This document shows, piece after piece, positions 11,413-24,500 of a stretch of DNA of 64,000 bases. Numbering within the stretch: position 1 is the first letter of the stretch; each line of letters begins with the position of its first letter. The notes under the pieces are model-generated. The model worked only from the letters and a program-made list of their open reading frames with translations, was not told where the DNA came from and did not search any database. The position numbers were made by a program, and so were the translations under genes. Origin of the DNA: Alnus glutinosa (Eukaryota > Streptophyta > Magnoliopsida > Fagales > Betulaceae); the NCBI RefSeq assembly GCF_958979055.1, contig NC_084893.1, positions 27,917,487 through 27,981,486 on the forward strand. The letters run 5' to 3'.

Positions 11413-14400
11413 ATGGCATCTTCTGCAGACTCATGGATGAAGGAATATAATGAAGCATTAAAACTTGCTGATGATATCAATGGCATGATTTCTGAACGGA
11501 GTTCATTGCCTACATCAGGACCAGATGCTCAGCGTCATGCATCTGCTATACGGAGAAAGATCACAATATTAGGGACTAGACTTGATAGCTTACAGTCCCT
11601 TTTGTCGAAGCTTCCTGGAAAGCAGCCCATGTAAGTTTTTTTAGTTAAACTGCACTAATGTTTTAAGAAAAGGACCAGCGATCACCTCAGAATAGATCTA
11701 AGACTAGAAATGTTGTCTTACCATGCTTTCTGTATTTTTTGATCTATTGTTTTCGTTATTCTTATGATCATACTGTTTCTATTTTTACTCCAGCTTTCTG
11801 TTACAATAATGTGCCATTGTTTTGCTTATGTTGCCACGAGGAAGGTGTCTATGTTAATTGTTATGGTTGTTGGTGATTAATATAATCCTCTTGCAATGAG
11901 AAGTTTGTTATACATTAGCATGGGTGTGAAAGAAATAAGAGAAGGCAAGTGTGATTGAAAGTGGCTAACTGGTTGATATGTTGTGCTGTATCATAGAAGC
12001 CTCACCTTGTATATTCTGGGCACTGGATTTTGTGGTGTTGGGAAAGTTCACAACTTAACTACTAGCTGGCATGCTCTAATGTAACAGGAAAATGCTGGTT
12101 GGATTGTGAACTAGAAAAAGAGCTAAGGGGAAATTGGAAGGGGTTGCTTGAAATGTCTGGTTTTTTCTCTTTTAATTTTCATAGTATCCTTCTTCTATTA
12201 GCACCAGCAGTATCTGTCCTCAAGAGGTAGTTCAATCGGCTGAAGACCATACCTCATGAAGTGGAGGTCACTAGTTCGAACCTCTCTTCCTCCCTATTGT
12301 GTGGACATGTCAAAAAAAAAAAAAAAACCAGCAGTATCTATCTTGGATAATTAAACTTCATATTAAATATATCCAATCCACGATGTATTCTCACAATAAC
12401 TTTCTGGTTTTTTATTTTAGCCTATAGAAGTAAGAAATTTTTTAGGGAAAACTTTACTTATAACACCTGATCTTTTATCACTTTGAAAAAAGGTACCCAA
12501 ACTATATATGTCCATGGAATTTGAGTGTGAGGGGTTCATTTCTTCCCCTTTGCCCTAGCGTCGGCGCGTGAGAGCGCGTCTAGCTAGGGGTTCGTTTCTT
12601 CTTGTCGCCTACCGCTTCCTCTATCTTTCTTAGTCTTTCGTTTGGTGCTCAGGTTTCGAGTTTCCGTTTTGCTACTCTGTTGGGGTGTGATTCTCGCAGG
12701 GGAGTCTGTCAGTGTTGCTCTTGGTTTGGGTGGTTCTTTTTCTGGCGATGTAATTTTTGGCTTGGCTTGGTCGTCCGTGCTCCGGGGGTGTTGTGAGATG
12801 GATAACAAATTTTTAGTGGAGTCAAAGTCTCTTGCTTTCCCTGTTTTGGTTAGGGCGATGGCGCTGAGGGTGGAGGAGAAGAGGAAAAAATTTCTGGGAG
12901 TGGTCATATTGAATTATCAGAGCTCTGAATGGCTTGCGTCGACATTGGAAGTGTTGTTGGGTTTACTGGAAGAGAAAGAACTTGTAAAGTCGTTCAGAGA
13001 GGGATTGAAACTTCTGATAGCTCAAAGAGGTGGGAACAAAGCTGGGCGCTTTTTAGAGGTTTCTTCATTTGGGTTTGGTGGTCGGAAAGGGTTCATTGTT
13101 ATCCCTGAGGGTTGTGGAGGGTGGGGTTGGATCAAATTCTCTGATGAGCTGAGAAAGGTTGTTGATTTTCTCTCTGTCTCGGTGGGAAGTGGGAAGTGGG
13201 AGTGGTTCCTCTTCTTCTTCGGAGTAGAAGGAAGTGAAGGCTGTTCACCCGAGTTTGGGTTTGGCTTTGAAGTGGATGGGACCCTCTTTTGCGGAGGTGT
13301 TGAGGTCTGATCCGGCCATTGCTGCAAAGGAGTTGTCCATCGTGGGTGGCGGTCGTTCCAAGTCAAGGGCTTCGTTGCCAGAGCCTTGTGAGCTTGATCT
13401 TCTTCTGACGGTGTGGCATGTAGGGTTTGTATAGAGAACAACAGTGGATTGCTTCTTTGTGGAGTTGCATCAGCTCAACCTGTTGGACAAAGACTGTCCT
13501 CTTCGTCCGTAGGGTAAGAAGCATCTCTCATTTGAATTTCGAACATTCGAGATTGCAGACGTGGCGTAAGTTGGGTACCGGGTTTTATTTGGCTTTGGGC
13601 CGGGCCGTAAGGAATCTTATGGACCGTTTTTTCCGGGTCAGGGCTAAGTCGTAAATCTTTTGGCTTCCGCATGGCTTGACTCATGCCAAAAGCTAAAGTC
13701 TCCCGTCTGTCGAGTTCCCCGCCGGAGACAACGTCGAAGGTGTCATCTGGGTTGTATTTGGTTCGACCTCCTCCTGGGGGTTTGGAGGTTGCTGCGTCGG
13801 TAGCCACAGAGGGCGCGGGTCCGACAACCTCGGTTTCTGTTGGGGGTTCCATTAGGTCGAAGCCCTCGTCGTCGGTAGTTACAGGGACGACGTCGTTTAT
13901 GTCTTCCATCTGGGGTGAGTCGATCAATGTCCATCCGATGCTTTGAAGCCAGACTTCAGCCTCTAAAGAATCTTCTGAGGGTATGGGTATGGTGTCATCG
14001 GGTTCTTTTAGGTTCTGTCATCCTCCTTTGCCAGCACCAGAGTTGTTGCTTTTGGTGGCTTTGGCAGCTTCTTTGGGTTCTGTTCCCTTGTTGGTCGGTT
14101 TTGAGTTGAACTCTTCTTCGGTGTCCTCCTCCTCTCTAGTCCCTGCGGTTCCTTCTGTGCAAGCCCATGCAGCTTCTTCTGTACATGTCCCTGTAGATCC
14201 AGTAGAAGAGAAGAAGTCTGCTGAAGATCCTAGTCGGATTCTAGAGTCTGTTGCTGCCTTTTCGTTATCCACTGGTTCGACTTTGGGAGAGAAAGTCCGA
14301 GATGCAGTCTATTGGTGGAGGAAGGAGGTATCAAAGCTTAAAGAGAAGAAGGATCAGCCTATTGTTTGCGGTCAGAATTGGGAGGAGGATTGTTGGAAAA

Positions 14401-17106
14401 TCGAGGCAGATTTCTGGGGGAAGATCTTCGAGGTGTATCCGTTGGTGACTAAAGAACAGAGACAAAAGCATCGGGAGATTTGGGGCAAGATGATTGAGAA
14501 CAAGAAACGTGAGAGTAAAAGGGAGCTTCAGAATCTACAAAGTTCTGTAAATTACGAAGACATCAAAGCTTCTTCGAGGTGTAGGAGAGACAAGGCCAAT
14601 AGGTCATAGGGTGGGTTGCTTGGGGGGTTTTTTGTGGGTTGTTCTCAGGTTTTTTTGGTGCTGTTTGGTTTCTTTTGCGGGTAGTCTTTTAGTTGGTTCT
14701 TTGTTTTCTAAGTTTTGTCTTGGGGGCTGTTTGCTGAGTTTTTGTTTGGGTTTTTCGGGTCAACTGTGGTTCTCCTGTGTATACTTCCTATGTACGTAGG
14801 GGCGCCTTACGCTTTCTTTTCAATAAAATTTACTTAATTATAAAAAAAAAAAAAGAGGTACTCAAACTTTAAAAAGTATTAATTTAATGTATCCATCTTT
14901 CAATTTTTTTAAATTTCAACATTCCGTTAGAATTTTTCGTTAAATTCTACAGTGTTTATTTTTTCAAACAAAATTTATAAAAATTTCAAAGATTCAGGCA
15001 TGGTTATTTTTGCAAATTCCGTTCAATTCTGACCAACACTTAAATCTTATCAGTTTTTGTTATTTTTTTCCTAAAAAAAGAAGGGGTATTTTGAGAATTT
15101 TGATAAGTTTTAACGGAAAATTCTAACGGATAGTTGAAATTGAAAAAATTTGAAAGATGTATAACCTAAATGGACACTTTTTAAAATTTGGGTACCTTTT
15201 TTAAAAAGTGATGAAAGATAAGGAGTTAGAGCATTCACAATAGCTTCCCAATCATTTTCCCTATATGTAGGGAACAAAACCACTTTTTTTTTTTTTTTTT
15301 TTTTTTTCCTTAAAAAAAAAATACGCCATAGCAGCTTCCCTTCATTTTTTCCTATATCATTAAAATATTATTTTTTTACTTTTATTTTAACTAAAAGTAA
15401 GAAAATGAAGATAAAGTAGGAGAGATAATATATTTTTTACCTTTAATTAAAAGTAGGAAAGAGAAATAAAGTAGGAGAAAGATAATATATTTTGTGAATA
15501 AACAATTGAATTGGGAAACACTATTCACTTCCCAGGGAAACGAAAATTTTAGGAAAGCTGTTGTGGAGGGGTTTTTGTAATTTTTTTGAAATTTTTCCTA
15601 AAACTTAGGGAACAGACCCCTTAGGGAAGCTGCTGTGAATGCTCTTATAAGTGAAGTTCTCCCAAATTTTTATGTTAATAGCTTGCTGGGACATCTGTTC
15701 TCTGATGGAGTGAGAAGTACTTCTATCTTTGATCAAGTTGGCAATATTTTCTTTTTAGTTGCTTGAATTGACGTTCTGAAGAAACTTTCTGGTTTTTGTT
15801 GTCTGAAGTTTATTGTTGTACTTGTTGTGATACTCAGATCAGAGAAAGAGATGAATCGTCGCAGGGACATGCTCGCAAATTTGAGATCAAAAGTTAACCA
15901 GATGGCTTCGACATTGAACATGTCAAACTTTGCTAACAGAGACAGCTTGATTGGCCCGGAAATAAAGCAAGCTGATGCCATGAGCAGAGCAGTTGGCTTG
16001 GACAACTCTGGCCATGTTGGGCTTCAACGGCAAATTATGAGAGGCAAGTTGCTATCACTTTATTGATAATAATACTTTTCCTTGTTATATTGTATTGCAT
16101 ATGTTTTTGCAATATGAATCTTTATGTGGTATGCTCTTTGAAACAGAGCAAGATGAGGGTCTTGAGAAATTGGAGGAGACTGTAGTAAGTACAAAACATA
16201 TTGCATTGGCAGTCAATGAAGAACTTGACCTACACACTAGGCTGATTGTATGCATTTTCTCCCACCCTTTTGATTCATTTAGTTACTTGCCTTTTCTTTT
16301 TAAATGTGCGACTCCCATCTAAAATTAAATACTTGGTGATATTGACAAGCGCTGTGAATTTTAACTCCTGTTGTGCAGGATGACTTGGACCAACATGTGG
16401 AAGTTACGGACTCCCGGTTACGGGTAATGCACTCACTCCTACTTTTTAACTAGCACCAATAACTCTTTGTTTAGCAGGTGATGTCATTGCAAAATATACC
16501 AAAAAAAAAGTCCAGCAACTGTCCTCCTCAAAACCAAATGTCACTCATCACATAATAACTGATCCACCTTATAGTTCATAAATGACAAAAAAAAGGAGAA
16601 GGAAGAAGGAAGAAAACAACTCAAAATTTTCCACTTAGCATCACCTAAATTTCCTCTAAAAGTAGGGGTAAGATTTGGGTTCTTGGAACAAATGTTTAAA
16701 AAATGTCATTTTCTTTTTCAATTCCTCCCATCTTTCTGTGCGTAAAGGGTTCTCTTTTTTACTTGGTCATTATATATCGTTTAAAGTTTAGGATATCCAC
16801 AAAAACACACAACACGAAACTGGATAGAGATCTCCAGCAATTTTGATTCGCGGCAATAAATGTGAGAGTTTCTATATAAAATGAATTTGTAATCTCTCTC
16901 TCTCTCTCTCTATTCTTTGATGTGGTGGAAATTTAATTATGTTTCTTTTGTGGTCTCTGCTACGGTAAAAACAGCGGGTTCAGAAGCATTTGGCAGTTTT
17001 GAATAAGCGCACTAAGGGAGGTTGCTCTTGCATGTGCATGCTCTTGTCAATCATTGGGATCGTGGTTCTGGTTGCTGTCATATGGATGCTGATCAAATAT
17101 TTGTAA
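11413..17106 (+). CDS. SYP52: Syntaxin of plants 5 group, Qc-SNARE (SYP51/SYP52 type)
   Basis: Five coding exons (11413-11630, 15838-16043, 16147-16247, 16379-16423, 16975-17106) give 233 aa, the usual length of SYP51/52. The N-terminal half carries the helical domain (DSWMKEYNEALKLADDINGM, then RRKITILGTRLDSLQSLL). The SNARE motif spans about residues 140-200 (EQDEGLEKLEETV ... VNEELDLHTRLIDDLDQHV), with the Q-layer glutamine in place. The C-terminus is a single membrane anchor ending in KYL. SYP5 proteins act in vesicle fusion at the trans-Golgi network, prevacuole and vacuole. The start is the first ATG after a CTTTCAG acceptor. Intron 2 uses a GC donor (GAGAG/GCAAGT); the frame requires it. 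Intron 1 (4.2 kb) is swollen by nested transposons. Whether this is SYP51 or SYP52 is not decided here. All frames are intact. Confidence 0.95.
12220..12326 (+). mobile_element. tRNA-derived SINE with clear target duplication
   Basis: The A box is GGTAGTTCAATCGGCTG and the B-box-like sequence is AGTTCGAACCTC, followed by a 15-16 A tail. Flanking 16-bp direct repeats (12204-12219 and 12327-12342, ACCAGCAGTATCTGTC with one mismatch) mark the insertion. It lies in intron 1 of the SYP5-type gene. Confidence 0.85.
12504..14853 (+). mobile_element. LINE-like retroposon with ORF1-type reading frame only
   Basis: The element is about 2.35 kb, ends in a poly(A) tail at about 14840-14853 and has an AATAAA just before it. 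Imperfect 13-bp direct repeats flank it (AGGTACCCAAACT at about 12491 and AGGTACTCAAACT at about 14855). The frame from ATG 12798 (MDNKFLVESKSLAFPVLVRA) resembles an ORF1-type protein seen in many plant retroposons, with RRGGNK-like and GWGWIKFSDEL stretches. The frame breaks near 13300 and resumes in pieces (about 13275-13430, 13427-13650, 13983-14609); the last piece is lysine/glutamate-rich. No reverse transcriptase or endonuclease is present, so it was mobilised in trans. Confidence 0.7.
15229..15644. mobile_element. Tourist-like (PIF/Harbinger type) MITE
   Basis: This is a 416-bp element with 21-bp inverted ends (GAGCATTCACAATAGCTTCCC and GAGCATTCACAGCAGCTTCCC) and a TTA duplicated at both edges. 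It is inserted in the right arm of the 12445-15663 element, separating its outermost 20 bp from the rest. Confidence 0.82.
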
Positions 17107-18440
17107 AACCAACAATGGCAAACACCCGCTATCTTTCTCTTCACGTGTTTGTTGGTGTGAATCGGTTTTCATTGTACGTGTTATCGTTCTAACAATGTGT
17201 CGGCCTTTCTTGTGTTCTTTTGGTGCTTTGTTTGTGAAACGTACTCGCAGAGGTGTCAAGACAATTTGTAAATCGTATTTGTAATCGGAATATACAAGTA
17301 TTTATCTTCTCTTCTATCTATTTTTTGTAACCGACAATGATCCACTGCTACAGCAAACACCTGTTGCTCCTATCCTTCGTGGTTCAAGCCCAGTTGAACC
17401 TCCTAAATTCGTCGGTACTGGTCGACTGGTCGTCGGAGCCGAAGGCATGGGCTCGCCGACTCTGTTGTACCTAATGACGGAAACAGATATTCTCTTTTCA
17501 TTGACCGGCTCCTCTCGGAATCGATGCGAAATCTGTATCTAGAATGGGTATGATCAATAAAGATTTCTAGAATGGGTGTCATCAATAAAACTATGCGGGT
17601 TTTTAATTTTCATATATTATATGGGTAAGAATTCTTTCTTCATATTAGCAACAATGGTACCAATTTACAAACATCTAGATATACCTTGGAAGATCCAATG
17701 ATATTCTTCCAACGAATGCGATTCTTGATATCTAATTTAAATTATTCTCATAATATAATATTAGTTAACCATTAACACTAGGGACCATTCACATACATAT
17801 TTATACAAAAAAAAATTAAGAGAAATGATTTATTTCTTCCTGTTTGTCATTCGTCCATCCTCCCATTTACAAAATTACCATCGGATCCGTGGGCTTATAT
17901 GTGATAGCAAGTCTCAAAATTTAAAAGACATAAATTTCTTAAAAATCAGCATCTAAAAGTGAAAAGTCCTTTAAGCTATGAAAAAAGCATGTAAAAAGTA
18001 CATGTAATTAAAAAATATGTGCTTCTCACATGCAAGAGATACATGTCGTTATTAGAAGTTAGTTTGTAAGAAATTTCATACCAACCAATTTGTATGAAAC
18101 TTCTATCCAAATTGTTAAATATATAAAGTTAAAGTTTCAATTGTCGATTATTCGGTATAGATTTTCTCAAATTGCAATTAATGATTTCAAATATAAGAAA
18201 TACTACATGCATTTCCCAAGCCCACACTCCTCACATAAAATGGTCAACATTGTGTCACATTAACATTTATTTTGCTTATAATAAAATATGGTAAATAATA
18301 AAATGATAAATGCTAAGGTTGATAAAAGTTAAAAAAAATTACTGTTATGGAAACATATTATAATTATTTTCTTTGAAAACAATGATTAAAATTTGAGACT
18401 AATATATTATATATATATATAGGGGAAGAGAAAGACAAAA
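17107..18440. other. 3' flank of SYP5-type gene and AT-rich intergenic DNA
   Basis: The first 250 bases probably hold the 3' untranslated region. The rest is AT-rich. A GC-richer piece at 17350-17580 shows no recognisable coding sequence. Confidence 0.45.
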
Positions 18441-19222
18441 GACAAAAAGGCTCTGGCCTAATATTCCTTGGGCCTTGGCCAATTGTGCGCTAGGTTCGTT
18501 TATCTTGGGCCGAGACTCCTAGAAATGAGCTCTGACGAGCTAATAATACTTCAATTTCCAATGCCCATAAAATAAGCCCAGCAAACCTTCCGCTAGTGAC
18601 AACCATGGCTTTTCTTCTTCACCGGTACTCGTCTCAGGTTTCCTACAGTTGACCCTAATTAAATCAGAAATTTTACCCTCCAGTTTTGAGGTACTAATCT
18701 TTTTTAATTCCAATTTTTATTAATTTTATATACGTATTTGAGTTGGAACATTTGAATGCGTAATAGCTTTACGGAAACTTTGTATGGAGGGTTCTGGTGC
18801 AAGTAGATCAATGAAGTGCATATAATCGAACTATATATAGGAGTAAAGAATTTGAAGGAAAGAAAAGATGAGCGTTGTGCCAAAGGAGGCAATTGAGGTC
18901 GTTGCACAGAGCATTGGAATCACCAATTTGTCCCCAGATGTTGCCATCGCTCTCGCTCCTGACGTCGAGTATCGAGTCCGTGAGATCATGCAGGTATGGC
19001 ATTTGATGCTTGTTCTCCTACATTTGTGCTCAATTTTGGTACAACTGTGAGTGTTATAGTGTATAGCATGGTGGTACTTGTTGGACATTGAAGTAGTCAG
19101 AAAATGCAAGAGCTAGTAGTTCACTTGCTAGTTCTTGAATTATTTGTTGAGCTGAAGAAACCCAGGTGTTAAAACTTTAGTTTGTTTAATGCTAACTCCA
19201 ATTTCTAACACCCAATTGCATT

Positions 19223-19258
19223 TTACACACACACACACATACACAGACACAAACACAA
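19223..19258. repeat. CA-rich microsatellite in TAF6 intron 1
   Basis: A short run of CACACA-type units with interruptions (ACACACACACACATACACAG). No other role is seen. Confidence 0.6.
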
Positions 19259-20495
19259 ATATGTAGACATGTTGGGTTGATTAGGTACATAAAAAGGGTA
19301 AAATTGAAGGTGAGCAATTGAAGCGCATTCTATCATTGAAGATGGAAGTAGAGTAGTTGAGATGGTCTTACTGTTCCGATAGCAAGAATTGAGGTTGTAG
19401 TTATGCTTTCTATGCTTAGTAACGGGGGAGAGTTTATTGGTAATGTAGCTTACATAATGTGGGTAATGAAATACATTGGAGGGATTTTGAGACTTTGAAG
19501 GAAACTGAAAAGGTCTGTTTTTTTTTTTGAAAATGCAGGAGGCAATTAAATGCATGCGCCACTCGAGGCGGACTAGTCTGACATCTGATGATGTGGATAG
19601 TGCGCTTAAGTTAAGAAATGTGGATGTAAGTTAAGAATATTATTATTCAGCTGACATTTCTTTTGATGCGTATGTTTTTGGTTCTCCCATTATTTTTATC
19701 CTCTTAGAACATTAAAAATGTGGCTCCTAAATAATTTAATCTTTTGTTGCTCTGTTATATTTTATATATCTCCATTAATTTGTGGTACCTGAGCTAGGGC
19801 TTTTTGGGCCATTTTGTAGAGGTGATCCTACTTATGTGGCCGCCATACAGATGATCTTGCTGACACTTGAGTGATCCAGTAAACATGTGGGATATTTTGA
19901 AATTTAGATGTTAATTTCTGTTTACGAGTGTCTCTCTTATTATACACCCCATGTATTGGGGTTGCTTTTGTAATGAAATTCATTGCTTATCAAAAAAATC
20001 TATTGAAGATGTGCGCATTCTCTCTAGCTGCCACGTGTTATACAAAATTGACCACCAAGTTAAATTCAAAGAGGTTTATCTGTAATTTGCCACTTAGGTT
20101 TCCATTTTCTTACTTATGTCTTTTCTACCTACTTCAGCCAATATATGACTTTACATCTGGAGATCCCCTGAGGTTCAAAAGGGCTGCTGGACACAAGGAT
20201 TTATTTTATATTGATGACAAGGATGTGGAATTTAAAAACATAAGAACGTTCTTACAAATAATATTAACTTTACTGTTATAACTACTGTATTTAAATTACT
20301 TCTTAATATCTCATAACTTTCCTGATTTATACAGGTGATTGAAGCACCTTTGGCCAAAGCACCACTTGATACATCAGTTACTGTTCACTAGCTGGCAATT
20401 GAAGGTGTCCAGCTTGCAATTCCAGAAAATGCTCCAGTTGAAGGTGGCTAGCTAAACTTAGGTGCAACATAATTGATGAAATGAAGGATTTGTTC

Positions 20496-21004
20496 TGTAA
20501 CAATGTACTCCCACATTAGGAAGACGAATAGCCTATGTAGAGTGAGCGGATTATAAAAGGCACTCATGGGTACTAAATCCCATATTAGTTCCTTACTAAG
20601 TGAAACTGAGTTTTATAAGTGATTTTAGAGAGTTCCAAATTGACTAGTTATTTTAGAATGATAGCATAGATGTGATAAGTGTTTTTCCTGGATCGTTACA
20701 AATGGTATCGAAGCAACCTAGTAATGTTATGTGGTACTGATGCACTGTATAACGTGGTCTTATCAAGGACATCGGAGATTTAAGAGAGGAGATTGTAACA
20801 CCTCGGTCCTACATTGGGAAGATTAATAGTCATGGGTGCTATTAAAGTGGGTGAATTATAAAAGGCACTCATGGGTGCTAAGTCTTACATTGGTTCTTTA
20901 TTAGGTGAACTGAGCTTTATAAGTGATTTTAGAGAGCTCAAAATTGACTAGTCTTTTTGGAGTAATAGCGCAGATATGGCTAGCTTTTTTCCTGGGTCGT
21001 TACA
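20496..21004 (+). mobile_element. TRIM (miniature LTR retrotransposon) fossil
   Basis: Terminal direct repeats lie at 20496-20700 and 20794-21004, both starting TGTAAC and ending CGTTACA. A primer-binding-like TGGTATCGAAGC follows the first repeat and a purine-rich tract precedes the second. The target duplication TGTTC is perfect (20491-20495 and 21005-21009). It has no coding capacity, as is normal for TRIMs. The repeats are clearly diverged, so it is old. It lies in an intron of the TAF6 pseudogene. Confidence 0.9.
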
Positions 21005-21502
21005 TGTTCTCTACTAGATTGGTGTTGTTTAACCATAGAATCTCCTAGTCATTATCATGCTAAGGTAGGCATACACAAAGGCAATGAAAAAGGAATATCT
21101 CATGTTATGTCATATTAAACCTGCTAATCACACGTTTTGCTTGTATGTCATGTAACTTCTTATTGGAAAGCATTCACTACCAAGAACATTTATCTTTGAT
21201 TGATTTCCCCATCCTTGGTGCTTTAGATTGACATTATGTTTGTTTGGTGTAGCACTTGCAGTGCCATCTGATGGCAAAAAATCTGAGTACACAGAAGATA
21301 GACTTCCCATTGACCTTAAATTACCTGTTAAGCATGTTCTTTCAAGGGAGCTTTAGGTAGATTCCATATCTCTTACTATTTGCATATCTTCTTTGTATTT
21401 CCATTCAAGGAACATTCTTATGCCAAGATTCTTTTGCTATTGCCTCCACAGCTATACTATGAAAAAATCAAAGAGTTGACTGTGAATAAGTCTGGTTCTG
21501 GC

Positions 21503-24500
21503 TATTGAATCTCAAGCAGCCAGCTCGGCTAATACACAGAACACAAGTTCCCAAGCCACTGAATTCAAGACGAGTCATGTTGATTCTCAAGAACCTTGAG
21601 GCTGTACACGATAGCCTCATCTCTAAGACCACAGCAGCCCTATGGCCTCCACGTTGCATGAGTCCTACAGCTGTCAACAGGAAACATGGAGCCCAAACTT
21701 TTCCTGGTCTTCAGGCTCTATGTGATCTGCTGTTTGCCAAGAGTAGAAACATTTAAGTTAATGTATTCTTCCATTGTAAAGCTTGTCTAATGTTTCCTTT
21801 TATAGTTTTCTCTTCTCTGTATAAATTGAGAACAGAGCACACTAGCTCTCCAAGACAATTACAGTAAAATCTTCCTCTTACATTGTCTTCGTTATATGGT
21901 ATCTGAGCTCTCAAGGAGCAACCTACATTTATGTTCCTTTTTTTTTTTTTTTTTCTTAACATGTCTACTGTTTCTGAAACCTCATCCTCCACTCTTCCAT
22001 CCTCCCTTCCTCAGTCCTTAAACCCCAACCACAAACTTACCCGTGAAAACTACACCTTATGGAGCACTTTGATTGTTCCCTATCTAGAAGGACAATCTCT
22101 TTTTGGTTATGTCACCGGAGACACACCTTACCCTCCTCAATATCTCTAGCCTGACAGCAGCACCGGCAACACTGAATCCTCTCTTCCGATTCTCAATCAA
22201 GCATTCTCAGCATGGTACCAGCAAGACAAACTCATCCTTAGCATGCTTCTCTCCACTCTCAGTGAGAGTACTCTAACTCATGTTGTTGGCCTCAAAACAT
22301 CTCATGAAGTCTGGAAAACCTTGGAGCGCATGTTTGCCGCCCAATCCCAAGCCCAAGAAATGCAATGCCGTTATCAACTTGCCACCTTAAAAAAAGGAGC
22401 TTCTTCCATCTCCGATTATTTTCAAAAAGCTCAAACTATTGCTCATACCCTTGCAGCTATTCATACTCCTCTCAGAGACTCTGAGTTAGTCTCCTATGTG
22501 TTAGCAGGTCTTGGCTCTGACTATGATCCTCTCATCACCTCTATTACCATCCGCATTGATCCTATCTCTCTTGAAGAACTCTATGGCCATTTACTCACCC
22601 ATGAGCAACACCTTGACCATGCCACCGTTGCTGCTGATCTTGCTGTTTCAAATGTCAACATTGCTCAAAAGAACAATTTCACCTCTGGACGTCCTCCACG
22701 CCCATTTTTTGCTCCTTCAAGACAACAAACTGTCCCTTCTTTCTCCAACCGTGGTCGTGGACGTCGGGGTCGGGGTCGTGGTTGTGGCTCCTTCAATCAC
22801 TATTCCTCTCCTTGATAGACCTGCCAAGTCTGCCTCAAACTTGGTCACACAGCTGCTAAGTGTTACCATCGATTTGACCATGCCTATCAAGTTGAACCCG
22901 CCCCTCCCTCTGTTTATTACACTGCTCCTTCTGCTCCATCTGATGTAAGCTGGTATCCCGACACTGGTTCTACACATCATCTCACTCATGATCTGTCCAA
23001 CCTTACCATCCGTGCTGATGAATATCATGGTCCTGACCAAATTTCGCGTCGGAAATGGCCAAGGTTTGCCCATCTGTCATACTGGTCTCTCTTCCCTATC
23101 TACTCCTACTCGTGTCTTTAAATTATCTCAGCTTCTCCATGTACCCCAAATTCAAAAAAAATTTATCTCTGTTAACAAGTTTACTCATGATAATCAAGTG
23201 TTTATTGAATTTCATCCCACCTTTTTTTGTGTCAAGGATCTATACACGGGGACCTTGCTTCTCAAAGGGCCGAGTAAGGATGGCCTCTACCCCTGGCCTG
23301 CTTCTCCCTCGTTGCGTAGTTCTCCTGCTTCCTTCGTTGGAGAACGAGTCTCTCTTCATCAGTGGCATTGTCGCCTTGGTCACCCTGCTTCTCTTGTGGT
23401 TCAGCGCATTTTGTCTAGGACTGACCTTCCTATCGCTTCCACCAAGCAATCTTTTGTATGCCCTGCGTGTCAACAAGGCAAATTGCACAAGTTACATTTT
23501 GGTTTAACTTTCTCTGTTTCCAAGCATCCTCTTGATCTTATGTTTCTCGATGTTTGGGGCCCTGCTCCTGTTGTATCATCCAATGGTCACCGTTACTTTC
23601 TTAGTGTAGTTGATGATTTTAGCAAATATATTTGGCTATTTCCTATGGCATGCAAGTCTGATGTTACTTCCGTTTTTATCAAATTCAAACGCAATGTTGA
23701 AAATTTATTCTCCCGCTCCATTAAAAGCATCCAAACCGACGATGGGGGAGAGTTTATTCCTCTTCAACGTTTTCTCCACACTGCTGGCATCTCTTATCGT
23801 CAAACTTTTCCTCACACTCACCATCAAAACGGTAGTGTTGAGCGCCGCCATCGCCATATTGTCGACACTGAGCTCACCTTACTTGCCCACTCAAACGTTC
23901 CCTTTAAGTATTGGGAAGATGCCTTTGACACTGCATGCTATTTAATCAACCGTCTCCCTTCTCTGACCCGTCCAAAATCACCATTTGAGCTTCTCTTCAA
24001 CAAACTCTTGGATTACACCTTTCTCAAAACTTTCGGATGTGAATGTTGGCCTTATCTCCATCCCTACAACTCTCACAAGTTCTCCTATCGTTCGAAGTCT
24101 TGTCTTTTCTTAGGCTACAGCAAACCTCACCTTGGATACAAATGTTTGGATTTGTCCACTGGACGACTGTACATTGCTCGCCATGTAATTTTCAATGAAC
24201 AAGTCTTTCCCTTCAAATCTCTCTTAGGTCCTCCTCCCTCCTTTGCCCCCCCGCTAGCCTATCCTTTACCTACCAACATACGTCTCTCCTCCCCTGCTAT
24301 ATCACCCTCTGTATCTCCTCTATCCTCAAATTCAGATGCCTCTCCCTTGGCCTCTTCTCCTCTTAATTTTTCCTCTCATTCCTCTGTTGCTCCCACGTCT
24401 CCTGCACCTCCCCCTGCTCGTGCTCATCCCATGATTACCCGTGCCCAGTCCAATATACATAAACCACGTCAGTTCAATGATGGCACTGTCCGTACCCTCT

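Larger units (their letters stand above)
12445..15663. mobile_element. Mutator-like MITE split by two later insertions
   Basis: The left arm starts GGGAAAACTTTACTTATAA. The right arm, on the opposite strand, starts GGGAGAACTTCACTTATAA. Both arms then share a tract around ATCACTTT and GGTACCCAAA, and deeper AATTCTAACGGA-type sequence. The flanks are near-identical 9-10 bp (AAATTTTTTA and AAATTTTTA). Removing the LINE-like insert and the Tourist-like insert leaves about 450 bp. It sits in intron 1 of the SYP5-type gene. Confidence 0.75.

Noticed and set aside
13022-14272. Minus-strand frames over the LINE-like element
   Set aside because: They are shadows of the plus-strand ORF1-type frame, with low-complexity Pro/Ser content.
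20496-21004. Cassandra-type TRIM carrying 5S rRNA sequence
   Set aside because: The terminal repeats show no recognisable 5S internal promoter, so only a general TRIM call is made.
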